A stretch of 64,000 nucleotides of DNA from Nocardia higoensis (GTDB lineage: Bacteria; Actinomycetota; Actinomycetes; Mycobacteriales; Mycobacteriaceae): assembly GCF_015477835.1 (NCBI RefSeq), contig NZ_JADLQN010000003.1:248001-312000 (forward strand), written 5' to 3'. Positions 50,392 to 58,928 of this stretch are shown one piece after another; the first letter of the stretch is position 1, and each line of letters begins with the position of its first letter. Made by a program: the position numbers and the translations under genes. The notes beneath the pieces were generated by a model, which was given only the letters and a program-made list of their open reading frames with translations, was not told the origin of the DNA and did not search any database.

Positions 50392-51582
50392 ATGAGCAAC
50401 ACCATCGATGTCGTTGTGATCGGCGGCGGGTATGCCGGGGTGATGGCGGCCAATCGTCTGACGCAGCGCGACGACGTAAGCGTCACCGTGATCAATCCGC
50501 GCTCTGCTTTCGTCCCACGGCTGCGCTTGCACCAGCTGGTGGGCGGGACGCACGACGCGGTTGTCGACTACAGCGATGTCCTGGCCGAGGGCGTGCGGCT
50601 CGTCGTCGACAGCGCGACGCGGATCGACGCGGCCGGGCGCACCGTGGCTCTGGCCGAAGGCGCCCCGCTCGGCTACGACTATCTGATCTACGCCGTAGGG
50701 AGCGGCAGCGCGGGACCGCAGGTGCCGGGCGTAGCCGAATTCGCCTATCCGATCGCCACCCTGGAGGCCGCCCAGCGGGTGCGGTCGGTGCTGTGGGACA
50801 TGCCCGGCACGGCCGCGGTGACCGTCGTGGGGGGCGGCCCGACCGGTATCGAGACCGCGGCGGAACTGGCGGAGCGGGGTCGCGCCATCACGTTGGTCTG
50901 CGGCGGTGTCCTCGGTCCGTACCTGCACCCGCGGGCTCGACGTACCGCCCGCAAATACCTCGCCGAGCTCGGGGTCCGCGTGCTGGAGGGCTCTGGTGCG
51001 TCGGTCACTGCGGTGACAGGGGAAGCCGTGGAACTCGCGGACGGCCGGACACTGGCGAGTGCGGTCACCCTCTGGACCGCGGGTTTCGGGGTACCGGATC
51101 TAGCCGCGCGCAGCGGGTTGCGCACCGACGCGGCCGGGCGGCTGCTCACCGACGAGACACTGACCAGCATCGACGATGAGCACATCATCGCCGCGGGCGA
51201 CGCGTCGGCACCGTCGGATCTGCCGTTCCGGATGAGCGCGTACGCCGCGGGATGCCTGGGCGCCCACGCCGCCGATACCGTGCTGGAACGGATCGCCGGT
51301 GAGCAGCCCGAGCCCATCGACCTGGCCTTCCCCGCCATGTGCATCAGCTTCGGCCGGGGCGCCGGGATCTTCCAGCTCGGCCGCAAGGACGACACCGCGT
51401 TGCCGCTCTATTTCAGCGGGTTCGCGGGCAGGAAACTCAAGGAATTCTCCTGCCGAGCCAGCGTCGCGCACCTGGTGAACGAAGCACGCGAGCCCGGCTC
51501 GCACCACTGGCCCAAGGACGGCAAGCACAGGCCGCGGGTATTGCGCGCCCGGCACGACGACACGGCGGCGCCGGTCGCGTAG
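50392..51582 (+). CDS. NAD(P)/FAD-dependent oxidoreductase (NDH-2-like)
   Basis: A 396-residue flavoprotein with two Rossmann folds: DVVVIGGGYAGVMAANRL for FAD and AVTVVGGGPTGIETAAELAERG for NAD(P)H, then IIAAGDAS near residue 265. This is the pattern of type II NADH dehydrogenase-like reductases. The ATG at 50392 follows GAAAGGA; a longer reading is less likely. The sigma gene begins 26 bp after its stop. ECF41 sigma factors are often paired with an oxidoreductase that they regulate. Confidence 0.8.
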   Translation: MSNTIDVVVIGGGYAGVMAANRLTQRDDVSVTVINPRSAFVPRLRLHQLVGGTHDAVVDYSDVLAEGVRLVVDSATRIDAAGRTVALAEGAPLGYDYLIYAVGSGSAGPQVPGVAEFAYPIATLEAAQRVRSVLWDMPGTAAVTVVGGGPTGIETAAELAERGRAITLVCGGVLGPYLHPRARRTARKYLAELGVRVLEGSGASVTAVTGEAVELADGRTLASAVTLWTAGFGVPDLAARSGLRTDAAGRLLTDETLTSIDDEHIIAAGDASAPSDLPFRMSAYAAGCLGAHAADTVLERIAGEQPEPIDLAFPAMCISFGRGAGIFQLGRKDDTALPLYFSGFAGRKLKEFSCRASVAHLVNEAREPGSHHWPKDGKHRPRVLRARHDDTAAPVA

Positions 51583-51608
51583 GACTCGCCACCGACAGCG
51601 GAGACCAC

Positions 51609-52568
51609 ATGAACACCTCGGGTGAACCACTCGGCCGACGGCGAGCCGACAACGAGGCAGCCGGATCGGACAACGGCGACGAAGCCACCGACCTGGCGAC
51701 GGATACCTTTGTCGCGCATCGCAATCTGCTGTTCACGGTCGCCTACGAAATGCTCGGATCGGCGGCCGACGCCGAGGACGTCTTGCAGGAATCCTGGCTG
51801 CGCTGGGTGCGGGTCGACGCGAGCCGGGTGCGCGATCAACGCGCCTACCTGGTCCGGATCACCACCCGCCAGGCGCTCAACCGGCTGCGCTCGATGCAAC
51901 GGCGCAAAGAGACATACGTGGGCTCCTGGCTGCCGGAGCCGCTGCACACCACCCCGGATGTGACCGCTGATATCGAACTGGCCGAAAGCGTGTCGATGGC
52001 GCTGATGCTGGTGCTCGAGACATTGACCCCGACCGAGCGGGCGGTGTTCGTGCTGCGCGAAGCATTCGGGTTCGACTACGGCGAGATCGCGGCCGCGGTC
52101 GGCAAAAACCCCGCCGCGGTGCACCAGATCGCCCACCGCGCGCGCCGCCACGTCGAAGCCCGGCGCCCTCGCCATCCGGTCACCGCTCGACAAGCCGAGG
52201 CAACTGTCGAAGCCTTCCGGCGTGCGCTCGAGACCCTGGATCTGCAAGGGCTGCTCGACGTGCTCGCCCCCGACGTCGTGGCGATCAGCGACGGCGGTGG
52301 CATCAGGCAGTCCACACCACGGCCGATCGTCGGCGCCGACAAGGTGGCCCGATTCATGGTCGGCGGCCTTACCAGGCACGCGATCACGCTCGTCGCCGAG
52401 CCGACCGTGATCAACGCCGGACCGGCGCTGGCGTTGCATATGAACGGGGAGCTCGACGGCGTCATCGCGATGCACGTCGAGGACTCGCGCATCACCGGCC
52501 TGTACTACGTCCGCAACCCGCAGAAACTGACCCACGTCGATGACGCGACCCCACTCACCCTGCGATGA
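51609..52568 (+). CDS. ECF41-type RNA polymerase sigma factor (SigJ-like)
   Basis: A 319-residue sigma factor. Region 2 includes AYEMLGSAADAEDVLQESWLRW, region 4 includes LTPTERAVFVLREAFGFDYGEIAAAVGK, and a fused SnoaL-like C-terminal domain of about 120 residues follows. The linker motif WLPEP and the terminal YYVRNPQKL (the NPDKL-like motif) identify group ECF41, in which the fused domain sets activity in place of a separate anti-sigma factor. ATG 51609 follows CGGAG. It probably drives the upstream oxidoreductase gene. Confidence 0.87.
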   Translation: MNTSGEPLGRRRADNEAAGSDNGDEATDLATDTFVAHRNLLFTVAYEMLGSAADAEDVLQESWLRWVRVDASRVRDQRAYLVRITTRQALNRLRSMQRRKETYVGSWLPEPLHTTPDVTADIELAESVSMALMLVLETLTPTERAVFVLREAFGFDYGEIAAAVGKNPAAVHQIAHRARRHVEARRPRHPVTARQAEATVEAFRRALETLDLQGLLDVLAPDVVAISDGGGIRQSTPRPIVGADKVARFMVGGLTRHAITLVAEPTVINAGPALALHMNGELDGVIAMHVEDSRITGLYYVRNPQKLTHVDDATPLTLR

Positions 52569-52595
52569 CACCGCTGACGCTGGACCGGTTCGAAC

Positions 52596-53663
52596 TCAAT
52601 CGGAGAAGACGCGTACAGCGCGAGCCAGTGACCTCGTGAGGCGGGCGGCGTCGCGGCCTGCACCACGCAGCGAGGCCGAGGACAGGCTGCGTTGCCATTC
52701 CAGACCGAGGTAACCGAGCCCAGGGTGGGTGGTGGACAGCCCTTCACGGTGGCGAGGTGCGCCGTCGGTGGTGAGGGCGCCGAGGTCGGCGAGCCAGCCG
52801 AGGTCGGGGCGATAACCGGTGGCGGTGACAACGGTGTCGACCGGGGTTGCCGTGCCGTCGCGCCAGCGCGCGGACTCCGCGTCGAGAGTGGTGAACATCG
52901 GGCGCACGGCCGGTCGTCCGGCGGCGAGAGCGGCCTTGTAGTGGCCGGTGTCGAACACCGGTGTGGTGGGCGGGTGTTCGACGAACCGGCCGATCGGTGC
53001 GGTGTCGAGGCCGGTGCGGGTGAACCAGTAGTGGATATCGCGTCCGAAGGGCTTCTGGGGCACGAGCTTCGGTGGTCGGCGGGCGGCGAGAGTGACGGTG
53101 GCGGCGGTATCGGCGAGTTCGGCGGCGATCTGTACCGCGGAGTTGCCCGCGCCGACCACGACCACGTGGTGTCCTGTGAACGGGGCTGGGTCGCGGTAGT
53201 CCGCGGCGTGCATCATCGTGCCGTCGAACCGGTCTTGTCCTGGAAGGGTGGGCCGATTCGGGTTGCCGAAGCCGCCGGTGGCGGCGACCAGCAGTGGGGC
53301 GGCGAATATCTCGCCGGTGTCGCTGTGCACTGCGAATCCCGCGCTGCCGTGAGTCACGGTGGTGACACGGGTTTCGGTACGGATGTCGGCGATCAGGTGG
53401 GCGGCGTAGTCGCGCAGGTAATCGGCGACTTCGTCACGGTGCGGATAGTGGTCGGGATCGCCCGGGAACGGATGTCCGGGGAGGGAACTGTATCGGGCTG
53501 GGGAGAACAGGGTGAGGCTGTCGTAGTAGTGGGGCCAGGAGCCGACGGGTTCGGGTCCGGCTTCGAGCACCGTGGTCCGTAGGCCGGCGTGGGTGAGGTG
53601 GTGGGCGGCGGCCAGGCCGGATTGGCCGGCGCCGACGACGATCGCGTCGACGTTCGAGCTCAT
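52596..53663 (-). CDS. Flavin-containing monooxygenase-like protein of the ars operon
   Basis: A 355-residue class B flavoprotein: VDAIVVGAGQSGLAAAHHL for FAD, PVGSWPHYYDSLTLFSPARYSSLPG, and a second dinucleotide site VVVVGAGNSAVQIAAELA. TVVTATGYRPDLGWL marks the end of the second domain. The ATG at 53663 overlaps the MFS stop as ATGA. It is the third gene of a tightly coupled operon with an MFS transporter and an ArsO-like flavoprotein, so a role in arsenical oxidation or detoxification is inferred; the substrate is not shown. Confidence 0.75.
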   Translation of the reverse strand: MSSNVDAIVVGAGQSGLAAAHHLTHAGLRTTVLEAGPEPVGSWPHYYDSLTLFSPARYSSLPGHPFPGDPDHYPHRDEVADYLRDYAAHLIADIRTETRVTTVTHGSAGFAVHSDTGEIFAAPLLVAATGGFGNPNRPTLPGQDRFDGTMMHAADYRDPAPFTGHHVVVVGAGNSAVQIAAELADTAATVTLAARRPPKLVPQKPFGRDIHYWFTRTGLDTAPIGRFVEHPPTTPVFDTGHYKAALAAGRPAVRPMFTTLDAESARWRDGTATPVDTVVTATGYRPDLGWLADLGALTTDGAPRHREGLSTTHPGLGYLGLEWQRSLSSASLRGAGRDAARLTRSLARAVRVFSD

Positions 53664-54910
53664 CGATGTCCCTCGGTGGCAACAGATTCGGGTGTGGTGC
53701 GGAGAGTGGGAGTGGCAGCGGCGCCGATGAGGGCGGCGAGTGCGGCGACGGCGGCGAGGACGAGGTAGGTGTTCGCGTAGCTGCCGGTGGCAGCGGTGAG
53801 GGCGGTTCCGGCCCAGGGGGCCAGGGCCATGACGATGACGATGGGGGCGTTGAGGAGACCGTTGAGGCTTCCGTAGTGGGCGGGGCCCCAGCGGTCGGTG
53901 ATGGCGGTGGCCTGCACCAGAGTGGTGACACCGCGCACGAGTCCCGCACCGATGGAGATCACGATCAAGGCGATCACGGTGTCGGCGAGCCCGAGCAGGG
54001 CGGTGGCGGCCGAGGTCCCGGCGAGCACGGCGATCAGGCGGGTGCCGGGGCCGGTGCGGGCGGTGACCTGTAGGTAGCCGAGCCTGCCGAGGACTTGTCC
54101 TGCGCCGCCGAGGCCGAGGGTCAGTGCGGCCAGCCCGGGAGTGAAGTCGTGTTCGAGCATCAGCGGTACCAGGTTGAACACTCCGGCGAAGGCGGTGAAC
54201 GCGCCCAACGCCAGCGCGACGGTCAGCGCCAGGAACGAGCGAGAACGAGCGACTCGGTCGTGCCGGTCGAATCCGGATCCCACGGCCATCGGTGGCGAGT
54301 CGGGCCAGTGCCCGCGCAGTCCTAGCCAGTGGGCCGGGATGGTGATCGCGGCGAGCACGGCGGCGAGTAGGAGATAGGTGACGCGCCAGTCGGTGCGCGT
54401 GTCCACCGCGGCGGTCAGAGGAGCGAAGACGGTGCTGGCCAGGCCGGCGACGAGAGTGAGGATCATCAATGCGCGGACGCGTTGTTCCCCGTGCCAGCGG
54501 GTCAATGCGGCGAACGCGGGCGGGTAGAGCACCGCGCCCATCGCCAGGCCCGCGAGCAGCCAGCCGAGATAGAACACGGCCAGGTTCGGCGCCAGCGCGA
54601 CCACGGCGACGGCCGGCGCCGCCAGTGCCGACCCCGCGGTCATCACCGTCCGTGGCCCGACACGATCCAGGATCCGCCCGACCGGAATACCGGTGAGGGC
54701 AGCGGCGAGTTGTCCGAGGGAGAACGCGGCGGTAATCGCCTGCGCCGACCATCCGGTGTCGGCGGTGATGGAGGTCGACAGCACGGGGAAGGCGTAGTAG
54801 AGGACGCCCCAGCTGGTGATCTGCGTGGCGCACAAGACGGTCAGCACCCGCCGCCGACCGGCCGCATCCAGCCCGGCAGCGGTCGGCGGCGTGTTGTCCG
54901 TCGTGGTCAC
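53660..54910 (-). CDS. MFS transporter of the ars-linked operon
   Basis: A 416-residue transporter with twelve predicted helices. The MFS motif A-like loop GIPVGRILDRVGPRTVM sits between TM2 and TM3, and a charged central loop (GSGFDRHDRVARSRS) joins the two halves. The GTG start overlaps the upstream stop (GTGA) and its own stop overlaps the next start (ATGA), so the three genes are translated together. Export of an oxidised or organic arsenical is the likely role from context only. Confidence 0.78.
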   Translation of the reverse strand: MTTTDNTPPTAAGLDAAGRRRVLTVLCATQITSWGVLYYAFPVLSTSITADTGWSAQAITAAFSLGQLAAALTGIPVGRILDRVGPRTVMTAGSALAAPAVAVVALAPNLAVFYLGWLLAGLAMGAVLYPPAFAALTRWHGEQRVRALMILTLVAGLASTVFAPLTAAVDTRTDWRVTYLLLAAVLAAITIPAHWLGLRGHWPDSPPMAVGSGFDRHDRVARSRSFLALTVALALGAFTAFAGVFNLVPLMLEHDFTPGLAALTLGLGGAGQVLGRLGYLQVTARTGPGTRLIAVLAGTSAATALLGLADTVIALIVISIGAGLVRGVTTLVQATAITDRWGPAHYGSLNGLLNAPIVIVMALAPWAGTALTAATGSYANTYLVLAAVAALAALIGAAATPTLRTTPESVATEGHR

Positions 54911-56316
54911 GACAGGCGTGCTCCGGACCCGGTCAGCGTGATCAGTTCCGGCACAGCCTGTCCGGGGTTCTCGGCTGCCGCGGGGGCCCCGCAGCAGCCG
55001 CCACCCGCCGCGGCCTCAGCGGTGTCGGGGGCTGTGTCCGCGGCGGGGTCGTCGAAGACTCCGGCGCCGCCGCAGACGCCGGTGTCGGGCAGGGCGAGTT
55101 CGACGCGGCGAGCGGCATCATGATCACCGGCGATTTCGGCGGCGATGGAGCGGACCTGCTCGTAGCCGGTCATGGCCAGGAAGGTCGGGGCTCGGCCGTA
55201 GCTCTTCATTCCGGCGGAATAGAAACCGGGTTCGGGATGGGAAAGTTCATCCACGCCATGCGGGTAGACGGTGCCGCAGGAGTGCACGTTGGGGTCGATC
55301 ATCGGTGCCAGCCGTACCGGCGCCTGCAACGTGGAGTCCAGTTCCAGGCGGATCTGGGACAGCCACGACAGGTCGGGGGCGAACCCGGTCAGCGTCACCA
55401 CCGCGTCCACGCCCTCGACGCGGGCACCCGAATCGGCGACCAGCGCGACCTGCCCGTCGGCGGCGGGTTCGACTGCGGCGGTGCGGAATCCGGTCACCAC
55501 CTCCAGAAGTCCGGCTTCGACCGCGCGTCGCGCACGCTCACCCAGCGCACCACGGGCGGGCAGCTGGTCGGCGTCACCGCCGCCGAAGGTGGCGCCGATC
55601 TCGCCGCGTCGCAGTACCCACGTCAGCCGGGTGCCCGGCGCCTGCTCGGCGAGCCCGGCCAGCGCCACGATCGCGGTCAGCGCCGAATGTCCGCTGCCGG
55701 CGATCACCGTGTGCCGACCGGCATGACGGGCGGCCACAGCCGGGTCGTCGAGGTCGGGGACCCGATAGCCGACCACACCGGCGGCCGCCGCAGCGGTTTC
55801 GCCGAGCGCGGCGAGTCCGTCCCCGCCGAGCGGATTGGGCGCACCCCAGGTGCCGGAGGCATCGATCACCGCGGAGGCGAACACCCGCTCCTCCCGGCCG
55901 TCCGCGTCACGCAGGCGCACGGTGAACGGCGCGCTGTCGCGACCGGCGTCCACGATACGGTCGCGCCCACGCCGCGACACGCCGGTCACGTCGACGCCGG
56001 TGCGCACGATCTGCGACCCGAGCGCGGCGGCGAGCGGCGCGAGGTACATGCGCTGCCAGTCCCGGCCGGTCGGATAGGTGTCCTCGTCCGGCGCGGTCCA
56101 GCCCGTGACGTCGAGCAGACGCCGCGCCGACGGGGCGATCAGCTCGCCCCACCGGGAGAACAGGCGCACGTGATTCCACTGCGCCACCGCCGCACCCGCG
56201 GTGCGGCCCCGCTCGAAAACCAGTACCCCTCGGTCACGTTCGCGTAGTTCGGCCGCCGCGGCCAGGCCCACGGGCCCGGCGCCGATCACGACCACGGGCA
56301 GTTCGTCGTTGCTCAT
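54907..56316 (-). CDS. ArsO-like flavin-dependent oxidoreductase
   Basis: A 469-residue flavoprotein common in actinobacterial ars operons. FAD site VVVIGAGPVGLAAAAELRERD, FSRWGELIAPSARRLLD, second Rossmann site TVIAGSGHSALTAIVALA, and TLTGFAPDL. The C-terminal tail holds GVCGGAGVF and GGGCCGAP, cysteine clusters suited to As(III) binding. ATG 56316 follows GGAG by seven bases; a second ATG at 56331 overlaps that site. It is divergent from the ArsR-ArsN gene across a region of repeated ATCGAT/ATCGAC half-sites. Confidence 0.78.
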   Translation of the reverse strand: MSNDELPVVVIGAGPVGLAAAAELRERDRGVLVFERGRTAGAAVAQWNHVRLFSRWGELIAPSARRLLDVTGWTAPDEDTYPTGRDWQRMYLAPLAAALGSQIVRTGVDVTGVSRRGRDRIVDAGRDSAPFTVRLRDADGREERVFASAVIDASGTWGAPNPLGGDGLAALGETAAAAAGVVGYRVPDLDDPAVAARHAGRHTVIAGSGHSALTAIVALAGLAEQAPGTRLTWVLRRGEIGATFGGGDADQLPARGALGERARRAVEAGLLEVVTGFRTAAVEPAADGQVALVADSGARVEGVDAVVTLTGFAPDLSWLSQIRLELDSTLQAPVRLAPMIDPNVHSCGTVYPHGVDELSHPEPGFYSAGMKSYGRAPTFLAMTGYEQVRSIAAEIAGDHDAARRVELALPDTGVCGGAGVFDDPAADTAPDTAEAAAGGGCCGAPAAAENPGQAVPELITLTGSGARLS

Positions 56317-56328
56317 GTCCACTCCATT

Positions 56329-56408
56329 CATCGACAGTCATCGATTGATGCCGTCGACTCTATCGACGCGAGTCGATGAAATCAACCATCGATGCACATC
56401 GATATTTG
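56329..56408. promoter_or_regulatory. ArsR-type operator region
   Basis: In the spacer between the divergent flavoprotein and ArsR-ArsN genes, ATCGAC, CATCGATTGATG, ATCGACGCGAGTCGATGA and ATCAACCATCGATG occur within 80 bp. The set forms overlapping inverted repeats typical of ArsR/SmtB operators. Which pair is bound cannot be told. Confidence 0.5.
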
Positions 56409-56421
56409 GAGGGGCAGTCCC

Positions 56422-56427
56422 TAGACT
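56422..56427 (+). promoter_or_regulatory. -10 element of the ArsR-ArsN gene
   Basis: TAGACT lies six bases before the ATG at 56434 with no Shine-Dalgarno, a leaderless arrangement next to the operator cluster. Confidence 0.45.
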
Positions 56428-56433
56428 GGTGAT

Positions 56434-57249
56434 ATGACCTCCTTGGACATGCCCACCGTGCGCGACACCGCCGGCCTTCAGGTGGACGCACTGCCGGTGG
56501 AGGAGGCGACCACCTATGCGGGATGGTTCGCGTGCCTCGCCGACCCCACCCGGGTGCGGTTGCTGCACCAGGTCGCCGCCCGGCCCGGCGGCATCACCGT
56601 CGGCGAGCTCGCCGAAGCCCTCGGCGTCGGGCAGCCCACGGTGTCGCATCACGTGCGCAAGCTCGCCGAGGTCGGATTCGTGAGCGTGTCCAAACACGGC
56701 ACCTCCACCGTGGTCGCCGTCAACCCCTCCTGCTGCACCGGCCTGCCGCACGCCGCCGACGCCGTCATGGGCGCACTGGGGCAACGCCCCTGCTGCCCTG
56801 GCGACCTGCCCGAGGACGTCACCGTCCGCGCGATGACCGACGACGACCTGCCCGCCGTCGTCGCGCTCGGCGGGCCGGTCTCGGTTCAGGATCGGCTACC
56901 GGAGCATCGATGGGTCGCTGAGATAAACGGCCGTATCGCCGGATTCGCCGCCCTGAGCCCGGCCTCCTTCGGCCCGGCCGCCGAGAGGCTGGCCGAGAGC
57001 AGCGTGTTCGTCGCCGAGGACCGCCGTGGTCGCGGTGTCGGCAAATCCCTGATCCGGGCACTGGTCGTCGCCGCCGACGAAGCCGGATTCATCACCGTGT
57101 CCACCGGAGTCCTGCCCACCGACCGCGCCGGGCTGGCCTTGCATCATTCCGCCGGATTCCGCACCGTCGGTATACGCGAACGCATGCTCCACCTCGACGA
57201 CACATGGCACGACGTAGTTTTCCTCGAACGCCGCAGTCCCTGCAACTGA
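56434..57249 (+). CDS. ArsR regulator fused to an ArsN-like acetyltransferase
   Basis: A 271-residue fusion. Residues 1-130 are an ArsR winged helix (WFACLADPTRVRLLHQVAARPGG; GVGQPTVSHHVRKLAEVGFV) with a C-terminal As(III) site in NPSCCTGLP and RPCCPGDL. Residues 131-271 are a GNAT acetyltransferase (DVTVRAMTDDDLPAVVAL; VAEDRRGRGVGKSLIRALV; ALHHSAGFRTVG) resembling ArsN, which acetylates arsinothricin-type amino-acid arsenicals. It would sense and modify arsenicals in one protein. The leaderless ATG lies beside its operator, suggesting autoregulation. Confidence 0.82.
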   Translation: MTSLDMPTVRDTAGLQVDALPVEEATTYAGWFACLADPTRVRLLHQVAARPGGITVGELAEALGVGQPTVSHHVRKLAEVGFVSVSKHGTSTVVAVNPSCCTGLPHAADAVMGALGQRPCCPGDLPEDVTVRAMTDDDLPAVVALGGPVSVQDRLPEHRWVAEINGRIAGFAALSPASFGPAAERLAESSVFVAEDRRGRGVGKSLIRALVVAADEAGFITVSTGVLPTDRAGLALHHSAGFRTVGIRERMLHLDDTWHDVVFLERRSPCN

Positions 57250-57289
57250 CCGCCGTCGGGTGGACCAGGCCTGGCGATGCGCCGGTCGG

Positions 57290-57520
57290 TTACCGCACCG
57301 GCGACGGCTCGAGGCGGGTGTCGGCCAGCGAGGCCAGAGCTTGGATGCCGACAGGCTCGGTGATGCACAGCGGGATCACGGCATACCGAGTGGCCAGTTC
57401 GGTGCGGACTTTGTCGATCTGCTCGACTTCGGCGACAGCCCGATGCCGGAGCAGCGGCGCGGTGGGGTTCGCGGCGGCGAGCGAATTGTTGATCACCCAC
57501 GCCCACGGTCCCCGAGCCCG
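57290..57520 (-). pseudogene. arsA C-terminal remnant
   Basis: On the minus strand this frame encodes the end of an ArsA-type arsenical pump ATPase: PWAWVINNSLAAANPT, then APLLRHRAVAEVEQIDKVR and ELATRYAVIPLCITEPVGIQAL, stopping at TAA 57290. Only about 75 of some 580 residues remain and there is no start. Upstream it runs straight into the decayed dnaB intein at about 57520-57535, which truncated it. Confidence 0.7.
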
Positions 57521-57534
57521 TGCACACCCAACGC

Positions 57535-58449
57535 ATGGCCGAGGCCGAGATCGTGATGCTCGCCCACAGGATCGGCGGCGGCTCTTACGAAAAGTTCTTG
57601 CCCGACAGGGTTTTCGGCCCGCCGAACGACCAAGTCGCGCTGTTCGTCCGGCATCTGTGGGCCGCTGACGGCTCGGTCAGCTGGGATGCCGAGGGACGCC
57701 AGGCCCGGATCTACTTCGCCTCCGCCAGCCGCCGTCTCGTCGACGATCTGGCGCAATTACTGCTGCGCTTGGACATCCACGCTCGCATCGAGCGGGTGGA
57801 GAAGACCGGCTACCGGGACTGCTGGCACCTCGGTGTCGACGGCGCGGACAATCAGACCGTCTTCCTCCGGGACATCGGGGTCCGCGGAGTGTGCGGCGTA
57901 GCCGCCGAAGCAGCCCTGGCCGAGCTCGAACCGCTCGTGCGCAACACCGATGTCTACACCGTGCCGAAAGACGTGGGGAACCAGGTTCGTACCCTGCTCG
58001 CCGCCAAGCGAATGACCCACCATGAGTTCTCCGCGGCGATGGGCTCGCGGTTCTGCGGTTCCACGAACTGGAAACGTTCGCCGAGCCGCTCCCGGCTGGC
58101 CCGGGTCGCCACGATCCTCGACGACGCCGACATCGAGATGTTCGCGACCAACGACGTGTTCTGGGACAGGATCGTCGAGATCACCTCGCTCGGTGAGCAG
58201 GACGTCTACGACGGCACCGTGCCTGGTACGCACAACTTTGTCGCCCAGAGTATTTCGGTCCACAACAGCCTCGAGCAGGACGCGGACATGGTCATCCTGC
58301 TGCACCGACCCGACGCGTTCGAACGCGACGACCCGCGCGGCGGTGAAGCCGACCTGATCCTGGGCAAGCACCGCAACGGTCCGACCGCGACGATCACCGT
58401 CGCCCATCAGTTGCATCTGAGCCGATTTGTCGACATGGCCCGCGGATAA
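57535..58449 (+). pseudogene. Displaced dnaB tail with a decayed second intein
   Basis: This frame has no dnaB 5' part. Residues up to 58266 match the C-terminal half of a DnaB intein: ALFVRHLWAADGSVSWDAEGR, RLVDDLAQLLLRLDI, SRFCGSTNWKRSPSRSRLARVA and GTHNFVAQSISVHN, ending before Ser+1. The endonuclease core is deleted, because MLAHRIGGGS runs straight into YEKFLPDRVFG. From 58267 follow the last 60 residues of DnaB (SLEQDADMV to SRFVDMARG), identical in protein to the intact dnaB but with 33 of 60 codons different. The insertion point is the SG/SL site, which is empty in the intact gene. Confidence 0.85.
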
Positions 58450-58567
58450 GTGGATTGCGCTAATGTAGTTGGCACATTTGGTGACGTACACGAAGAGTCT
58501 GGTTGATCACGACAACAGACAATGCGTCTTCGGATTGTCACAAAAGTGGACGCCTGGCAGGGGAAAG

Positions 58568-58735
58568 ATGAACTTGAATTCGGATCGGATCAACAATGTC
58601 GGAGAGGAACCCGAGTTCGAGGTTTCCGACCATCAGGTTCGCGCGGCATCGAATTTTCTGATCGAATTGGACGAGGGACTTGACGTCGCAGAAGTGATAT
58701 TCCGCGCCCGAAGTTCGTCTACCAGCGTGGCGTGA
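58568..58735 (+). CDS. Possible small protein, perhaps a gene remnant
   Basis: ATG 58568 follows AGGGGAAAG and opens 55 acidic codons (MNLNSDRINNVGEEPEFE; NFLIELDEGLDVAEV). Past 58690 a different frame reads PKFVYQRGVILFLKTYARPF, so this may be a decayed longer gene. I recognise no family. The rest of 58450-58928 holds a weak hairpin (58518-58539) and no other convincing gene. Confidence 0.3.
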   Translation: MNLNSDRINNVGEEPEFEVSDHQVRAASNFLIELDEGLDVAEVIFRARSSSTSVA

Positions 58736-58928
58736 TCCTGTTCCTGAAGACCTACGCCCGCCCGTTCTCCGCCGACCCTGATGGCCACGCTAAATCGCGT
58801 GACGCGCAGGGATTTGGAAGCAGCCCTCGACGGTGCTACGCCGCCCTCGCCCAGGCAGTCGAACCACCGACCGACACACAGAGCCGCCGACGATTCGTCC
58901 CCTCCCTCATCATCAAGGATCCCGATTA

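Noticed and set aside
50100..58449. Classic integrative element with att sites
   Set aside because: No integrase or relaxase was found, and the two dnaB tails share no identical stretch longer than about a dozen bases, so no direct repeat of att type is visible.
57520..58449. A second functional dnaB gene
   Set aside because: It lacks the N-terminal domain, Walker A and B and most of the helicase; only half an intein and the last 60 residues remain.
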